Assembly: GCF_035938995.1 (NCBI RefSeq)
Contig: NZ_DASZGI010000370.1
Location: forward strand, 1 to 18,166
Direction: 5' to 3'
DNA: 18,166 bases
Origin: DASZGI01 sp035938995
Lineage (GTDB): Bacteria > Actinomycetota > Actinomycetes > Streptomycetales > Catenulisporaceae
In this document: one piece after another, positions 15,123-18,166 of the stretch
Layout: each line of letters begins with the position of its first letter
Numbering within the stretch: the first letter of the stretch is position 1
Made by a program: the position numbers and the translations under genes
Notes under the pieces: model-generated
The model's database searches: none
The model's input: the letters and a program-made list of their open reading frames with translations, nothing else
Told to the model about the DNA's origin: nothing

Positions 15123-15503
15123 TCAGCGCCGTCCGCCCGCGGACAGCGCGGTGGCCACGACGGCTTCTGGCACCGCGCCGATGAAGTGCGCGAGGCTGTA
15201 CGTGCACTCGCGGTGGCGCAGGTAGGTGCGGCAGGACACGGCCACCGCGCGGCCGCCGAGGTCCAGCCGCCAGCTCCAGGCGCCGGTGTGGCCCGAGTCC
15301 GAGGTGATGCCCGGGGTCGCGCCCGCGATCCGGGCGACCAGGTCGCGCACCGCGGCCTGGCAGCCCTCGAGGTCGGAGAACTGGCCCGGCCCCCGCCCGA
15401 GCTCGCGGTTGTTCGCGCCGAGCAGCCGCCAGCACACCGGCCCCGCGCTGCGCTCATTTATATCAAAAGGCTTATATTCGAACAGGAAACGTGGCCGCGC
15501 CAT
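15123..15503 (-). CDS. Small DUF1508/YegP-like tandem-repeat protein leading the pst block
   Basis: This 126-residue soluble protein has no signal peptide. Two related segments are visible: residues about 22-60 (CWRLLGANNRELGRGPGQFS...C..AV..LV) and about 74-112 (WSWRLDLGGRAVAVSCRTY...C..SL..F). Both follow the W-R-L...(N/G)...S..Y/F....C pattern of the small DUF1508 (YegP/UPF0339) repeat, whose function is not established. The ATG at 15503 is preceded by a GGGAGG-rich Shine-Dalgarno about 10 bases upstream. It is the first gene after the candidate PHO box and is separated from pstC by one base, so it is very likely part of the phosphate operon. The family assignment is tentative; the gene itself is well supported by RBS, coupling and codon pattern. 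Confidence 0.72.
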   Translation of the reverse strand: MARPRFLFEYKPFDINERSAGPVCWRLLGANNRELGRGPGQFSDLEGCQAAVRDLVARIAGATPGITSDSGHTGAWSWRLDLGGRAVAVSCRTYLRHRECTYSLAHFIGAVPEAVVATALSAGGRR

Positions 15504-15658
15504 GGTGCCCGCCCCTCCCCGCCCGCGTCGGCCACCACACAGCCCGCGGGGCGAGTCCTCGACCATTCGACCGGGCGCGGTCCGAAGGCCCACGTCAACC
15601 TCGTGCGCACCCGTTGATGAGTGGAACGGTGTCGCGGCCCGGCGACATGGCTCGCACA

Positions 15659-15691
15659 CACTAATGAACGCCAGACACGGGCGCGGTGAAT
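15659..15691 (-). promoter_or_regulatory. Candidate PHO box (PhoP-binding direct repeats)
   Basis: Read on the minus strand, ATTCACCGCGC (15691-15681) and GTTCATTAGTG (15669-15659) are exactly 22 bases apart, with one degenerate 11-base unit between them. Actinomycete PhoP binds 11-base direct repeats with the core GTTCACC or GTTCATY. The site lies about 155 bases upstream of the first gene of the phosphate operon, in the same orientation. Two good units plus one poor one make this plausible but not certain. Confidence 0.45.
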
Positions 15692-15750
15692 GCACGACTT
15701 CGGCTTGCGCATCACCAGCGGCTTCGAATTCGGCACCCGTCGGTGAGGCG

Positions 15751-15803
15751 AGGTCTCCGGCGGTGACGGTCGTCTTGGCCGGTGATTCACGCGCCGGAGA
15801 CCT
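15751..15803 (-). terminator. Hairpin terminator after the M28 peptidase gene
   Basis: AGGTCTCCGGCG (15751-15762) and CGCCGGAGACCT (15792-15803) are a perfect 12-bp inverted repeat. Allowing one bulge, the stem extends inward by GTGA/TCAC (15763-15766 with 15787-15790). It begins about 75 bases after the M28 stop codon. It separates that transcript from the phosphate operon. Confidence 0.6.
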
Positions 15804-15876
15804 TGTTCGTTCATACATTCGTGTGCTGCGGCACGGCGTGGCGATCAAGCCGGCCGCTGTCACTGCTCGATGTGCT

Positions 15877-17331
15877 CTAGGCGGCTACTTGGGGGAATGC
15901 GGCGGGGCTGCGGTGGCCGGTCTGATCGATCGCCCGGATGCCGAACTGTACGTTGTCCTTTGCGATGTCGAGGGCGACCGTGGTGACATTGCCGACGTCG
16001 ATCGCGGCGGTCCAGTCGGCTGAGGTGGTCTCCCTGGTGACGACCTCGTATCCGGCCAGGTCTGTCGCGGGGTTGGCGGTCCAGCTGAGCGTGGTGACGT
16101 TGGTGCCCGCGAGCGTGCCGGGCGGGGTCGTGTGGATCTGCACGCCTTTCGGGGTGCCCGGCGCGGTGGCCAGCGACCACAGCGCCGCCGCGTTCACCTT
16201 CGCCACCCGGGCCGCGTAGTCGAAGTCGACGAACTCGATCAGGTCGCCGAACTGTACGCCGTTCACGACCTGGGTGTTCTGGTGTTCGTGGTCGAAGTTC
16301 TCGCGCGGCTCGGTGAACCTGGCCGCCGGGTAGCCCTGCTGCTGGAACGAGATGTGGTCGCTGCCGCGCAGGTAACGGTCGCGGCGCCAGATCACCCGGA
16401 TGTCGATCTCGGTCAGGTCGAACGGCGCCGACTCCACCACGAACCGGGCCAGCTGGTGGGTCGCGCCGTCGTTCTCGCCGCCGACGGACTGCATGAGCGA
16501 GATCTGGCCGGGCGTGGCCGCGGTCGGGATGCCCTCGACGAAGAGCCGCAGGCTGTGCGGGTCCGGCCGGGTGCCGTCCCAGCCCTGGCTCGCCCCGACT
16601 ATGTCGTTGCTGAACATGCCCTGCACGTCGTTCCCGGCGGCGCTCATCTGCTGGGCCATGAACGCCGAGCCGTAGAGCCCTTGCTCCTCGCCGGCCACGG
16701 TGGCGAACACCACGGTGCCAGGGAACTGATGGCCGGCGAACAGCCAGGCGAGCTCGAGCACCACGGCCACGCCCGAGCCGTCGTCGTCGGCGCCGGGGGC
16801 GTCGCTGGTGAAGTCCAGCACGTCGGTCACCCGGGAGTCCAGGTGCCCGGTGACGACGTAGAAACGCTCGGGGGTGGCAGTACCCTTCAACGTGGCGATG
16901 CAGTTGGTGATCGTGGTGGGAACCGGGATCCGCGACGACACCGGCTGGACGAAGGTCTGCCGCTGCACGGTCATCGCACCGTTCGAGGTGGCCGCGATCG
17001 CCTGCATCTGCCCAATCACCCAGTCGGTGGCCGCGCCGATACCGCGAACCGGGTCGGTCTGGCTGGACGCGGTGTGCCGGGTGCCGAACTGGATGAGCCG
17101 CTCCACCGTGGCCTGCATCCGGTCCGGATCGATCTGGCGGATCAGGTCACGTAGTGCCTCGTCCGGTTCCCGACGCGGCAACGACGTCGGGCCGGCACTC
17201 GCGGCCTGCGCCGCCGCGACCGAGACCAGGGGCGCCCCGACAGCAGTAGCAGCCGAGGCGGACAAGAACGCGCGGCGGGTGGGCCCGCTGCGCAATGGGC
17301 TGATTCTCCCTTCCATTCCAGCATCACTCAC
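15877..17331 (-). CDS. Tat-exported M28-family zinc metallopeptidase with C-terminal FnIII-like domain
   Basis: The protein is a secreted aminopeptidase-type M28 hydrolase. Numbered from the GTG at 17331 (484 residues), a twin-arginine signal TRRAFLSASAA lies at 18-28, followed by an Ala-rich hydrophobic stretch to about 46. The catalytic domain (about 55-390) shows the expected di-zinc ligands: His163 (VTGHLDS), Asp182 (APGADDDGSG), Glu215/Glu216 (VAGEEQG), Asp243 (SNDIVGA) and His326 (GSDHISF). An FnIII-like domain spans about 392-475 (TLSWTANPATDLAGYEV). The ATG at 17316 (five residues later) is an equally good start and may be leaderless. Substrate specificity cannot be read. A terminator hairpin separates it from the downstream phosphate operon, so a functional link is not implied. 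Confidence 0.92.
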   Translation of the reverse strand: MSDAGMEGRISPLRSGPTRRAFLSASAATAVGAPLVSVAAAQAASAGPTSLPRREPDEALRDLIRQIDPDRMQATVERLIQFGTRHTASSQTDPVRGIGAATDWVIGQMQAIAATSNGAMTVQRQTFVQPVSSRIPVPTTITNCIATLKGTATPERFYVVTGHLDSRVTDVLDFTSDAPGADDDGSGVAVVLELAWLFAGHQFPGTVVFATVAGEEQGLYGSAFMAQQMSAAGNDVQGMFSNDIVGASQGWDGTRPDPHSLRLFVEGIPTAATPGQISLMQSVGGENDGATHQLARFVVESAPFDLTEIDIRVIWRRDRYLRGSDHISFQQQGYPAARFTEPRENFDHEHQNTQVVNGVQFGDLIEFVDFDYAARVAKVNAAALWSLATAPGTPKGVQIHTTPPGTLAGTNVTTLSWTANPATDLAGYEVVTRETTSADWTAAIDVGNVTTVALDIAKDNVQFGIRAIDQTGHRSPAAFPQVAA

Positions 17332-17351
17332 CCGCTCGGCCGATTTGTCAA
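17323..17351 (-). promoter_or_regulatory. Candidate promoter for the M28 gene (possible leaderless start)
   Basis: A perfect -35 hexamer TTGACA (17351-17346) is followed after 17 bases by AGTGAT (17328-17323), a weak -10. A transcription start 7 bases further would fall on the A of the ATG at 17316. This would mean a leaderless mRNA using that ATG instead of the GTG at 17331. The -10 match is only 3 of 6. Confidence 0.3.
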
Positions 17352-17386
17352 CCGGTCCGAGCCGGACACGTCGATGGCAAATCGGC
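17339..17386. repeat. Inverted repeat overlapping the candidate M28 promoter
   Basis: GCCGATTTG (17339-17347) and CAAATCGGC (17378-17386) form a perfect 9-bp inverted repeat with a 30-base spacer, one arm overlapping the TTGACA. It could be an operator or a weak hairpin. The remainder of the 17332-17536 gap shows no other clear feature. Confidence 0.3.
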
Positions 17387-17536
17387 GGAGCGGGGCGTCA
17401 ATGGGGATGGAACTGCAAGGGGCAAGATATGTGGCTCGGTTGTGGCGGGGGAGTCGTCGGTGCGGCCCTGATATCCACGGACGGGTGGCGAGCGGCAGCG
17501 GGTACACGTATGAGCAGGTCAGCGTACCGTATTGGG

Positions 17537-18166
17537 CTACGGCGATTCCGCGACTCGCGGGCCGAAGGTCCAGGCAACCACGTACTCCCGCGTTGGGAGG
17601 TCGTCGGGGTTCTTCATCGTGCAGTGCTGGACGTCGTAGCGCTGGCGTCCGCCCTCGACGAGCGCGTGGTCGCGGGTCACCTCCAGCACTTCGAATCGCG
17701 CGAGATTTCCACTGCCGGTGCCGTGCGCTTTCGCGGCGGCAGCTTTCGCCGCCTGGATGACCGCGAACCAGTAGGTCCGATCCGACGCTCCGAGCGCATG
17801 CAGTTTTGCTTGTTCGGCTTCTGATATCGCGAGTGCGACCCTGCCGTCGTCCGGTTCGGTCATCTCGGCGATGTCGATGCCCGCGCCTGGTCCGTCCGGC
17901 TGCGCAGGGTCCGCCCGCCGCCGCGCGATGGCGACGGTGGCCTCGCCCTGGTGCGCGATCGACACGCTGAAATCGCCGAAGCCTCGACCGCGCACGTCCG
18001 TTGCGAGCGGTCGTCCGTTCGTGGGCAGATCGATGCGCAGCTCGGTGGGATACACCTCCGCGGTTCCCTCGTCCCACAACGCGGTGCGCACCGCGTCCTT
18101 GGCGGCCAGCCGGTCCGCCAGCCACCGGCCACGGTCGGTGGGCGATGTGCGTTCGTACTCGGCATA
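17537..18166 (-). CDS. C-terminal end of a large protein with a phosphopantetheinyl-transferase-like domain (PKS-type), 5' truncated
   Basis: The frame is open from the right edge to the TAG at 17537-17539, giving 209 visible residues and continuing beyond 18166. A GTG at 18091 is not the true start, because codons upstream of it encode RWLADRLAAKDAVR. That is the segment which, in C-terminal PPTase domains of actinomycete polyketide-synthase-like proteins, precedes the transferase core. Further ACPS/Sfp-like pieces are SVSIAHQGE, AGIDIAEM and AISEAEQAKL, and the helix QAAKAAAAKAHGTG, where active family members usually read W..KEA..K. Such domains attach phosphopantetheine to carrier proteins. 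Here the usual Glu of the KE pair is Ala, and the residue after GIDI is Ala where Glu is frequent. The domain may therefore have weak or no activity. The family call is good; the parent protein is inferred. Confidence 0.75.
   Translation of the reverse strand, partial: YAEYERTSPTDRGRWLADRLAAKDAVRTALWDEGTAEVYPTELRIDLPTNGRPLATDVRGRGFGDFSVSIAHQGEATVAIARRRADPAQPDGPGAGIDIAEMTEPDDGRVALAISEAEQAKLHALGASDRTYWFAVIQAAKAAAAKAHGTGSGNLARFEVLEVTRDHALVEGGRQRYDVQHCTMKNPDDLPTREYVVAWTFGPRVAESP

Larger units (their letters stand above)
15504..15876. other. 373-base intergenic regulatory region upstream of the pst block
   Basis: No convincing gene is present on either strand. Going left to right it holds the untranslated leader of the DUF1508-like gene (15504 to about 15650), a candidate PHO box (15659-15691) and a large inverted repeat (15751-15803). 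A short TTC-rich stretch GTTCGTTCATACATTCG (15805-15821) and the end of the M28 transcript follow. No clear -10 hexamer was found by eye. Confidence 0.6.

Noticed and set aside
15805..15821. TTC-rich stretch as a second PHO box or divergent promoter
   Set aside because: The repeats are not spaced by 11 bases and no plus-strand gene follows.
17537..18091. A complete 184-residue gene starting at the GTG at 18091
   Set aside because: The frame stays open to the right edge and the codons upstream encode conserved family sequence, so this is the 3' part of a larger gene.

Overview
The window is very GC-rich DNA with strong third-position G/C codon bias, GTG and TTG starts, many 4-base start/stop overlaps, a Tat-exported hydrolase and the tail of a probable polyketide-type synthase. 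All of this fits a filamentous, Streptomyces-like Actinomycetota. The genus cannot be fixed from the sequence alone. No rRNA, tRNA, CRISPR array, insertion sequence or phage gene was seen.

Layout. Bases 1-2757 are read on the plus strand: the C-terminal end of a secreted protein with an Ig-like domain and a chitin-binding CBM5/12 module, a strong terminator hairpin, a SulP-family anion transporter with a STAS domain, and a small ParB/sulfiredoxin-like protein. Everything from 2797 to the right edge is on the minus strand. Reading in transcription order from the right edge: the C-terminal piece of a large protein ending in a phosphopantetheinyl-transferase-like domain; a Tat-exported M28 metallopeptidase with an FnIII-like tail; a 373-base intergenic region with a terminator hairpin and a candidate PHO box; then ten tightly packed genes from 15503 down to 2797.

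The ten-gene block is the heart of the window. It runs: DUF1508-like small protein, pstC, pstA, pstS, an 850-residue membrane-anchored binding protein, a 334-residue secreted binding protein, an Ig-repeat protein with a WxL-like C-terminus, a WxL-interacting protein (DUF916 type) with a C-terminal membrane anchor, a sortase-fold membrane protein, and pstB. A complete Pst phosphate ABC importer (PstS, PstC, PstA, PstB) is therefore split, with five extracytoplasmic or membrane surface-protein genes placed between pstS and pstB. The sortase-like protein keeps the family fold signature, but the expected catalytic His, Cys and apparently Arg positions are substituted, so it looks like a pseudo-enzyme. 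The phosphate-binding PstS has no lipobox and is instead anchored by a C-terminal transmembrane helix after a long Gly/Ser/Ala linker.

Inference: the block may encode a cell-envelope-tethered phosphate (or phosphorylated-ligand) capture machine. In this model PstS and two further binding proteins are displayed on the outer side of the membrane, and the WxL/WxLIP pair plus the pseudo-sortase tie the complex to peptidoglycan or organise it. PstCAB would do the import. The gene families are read directly from sequence; the joint function is a hypothesis.
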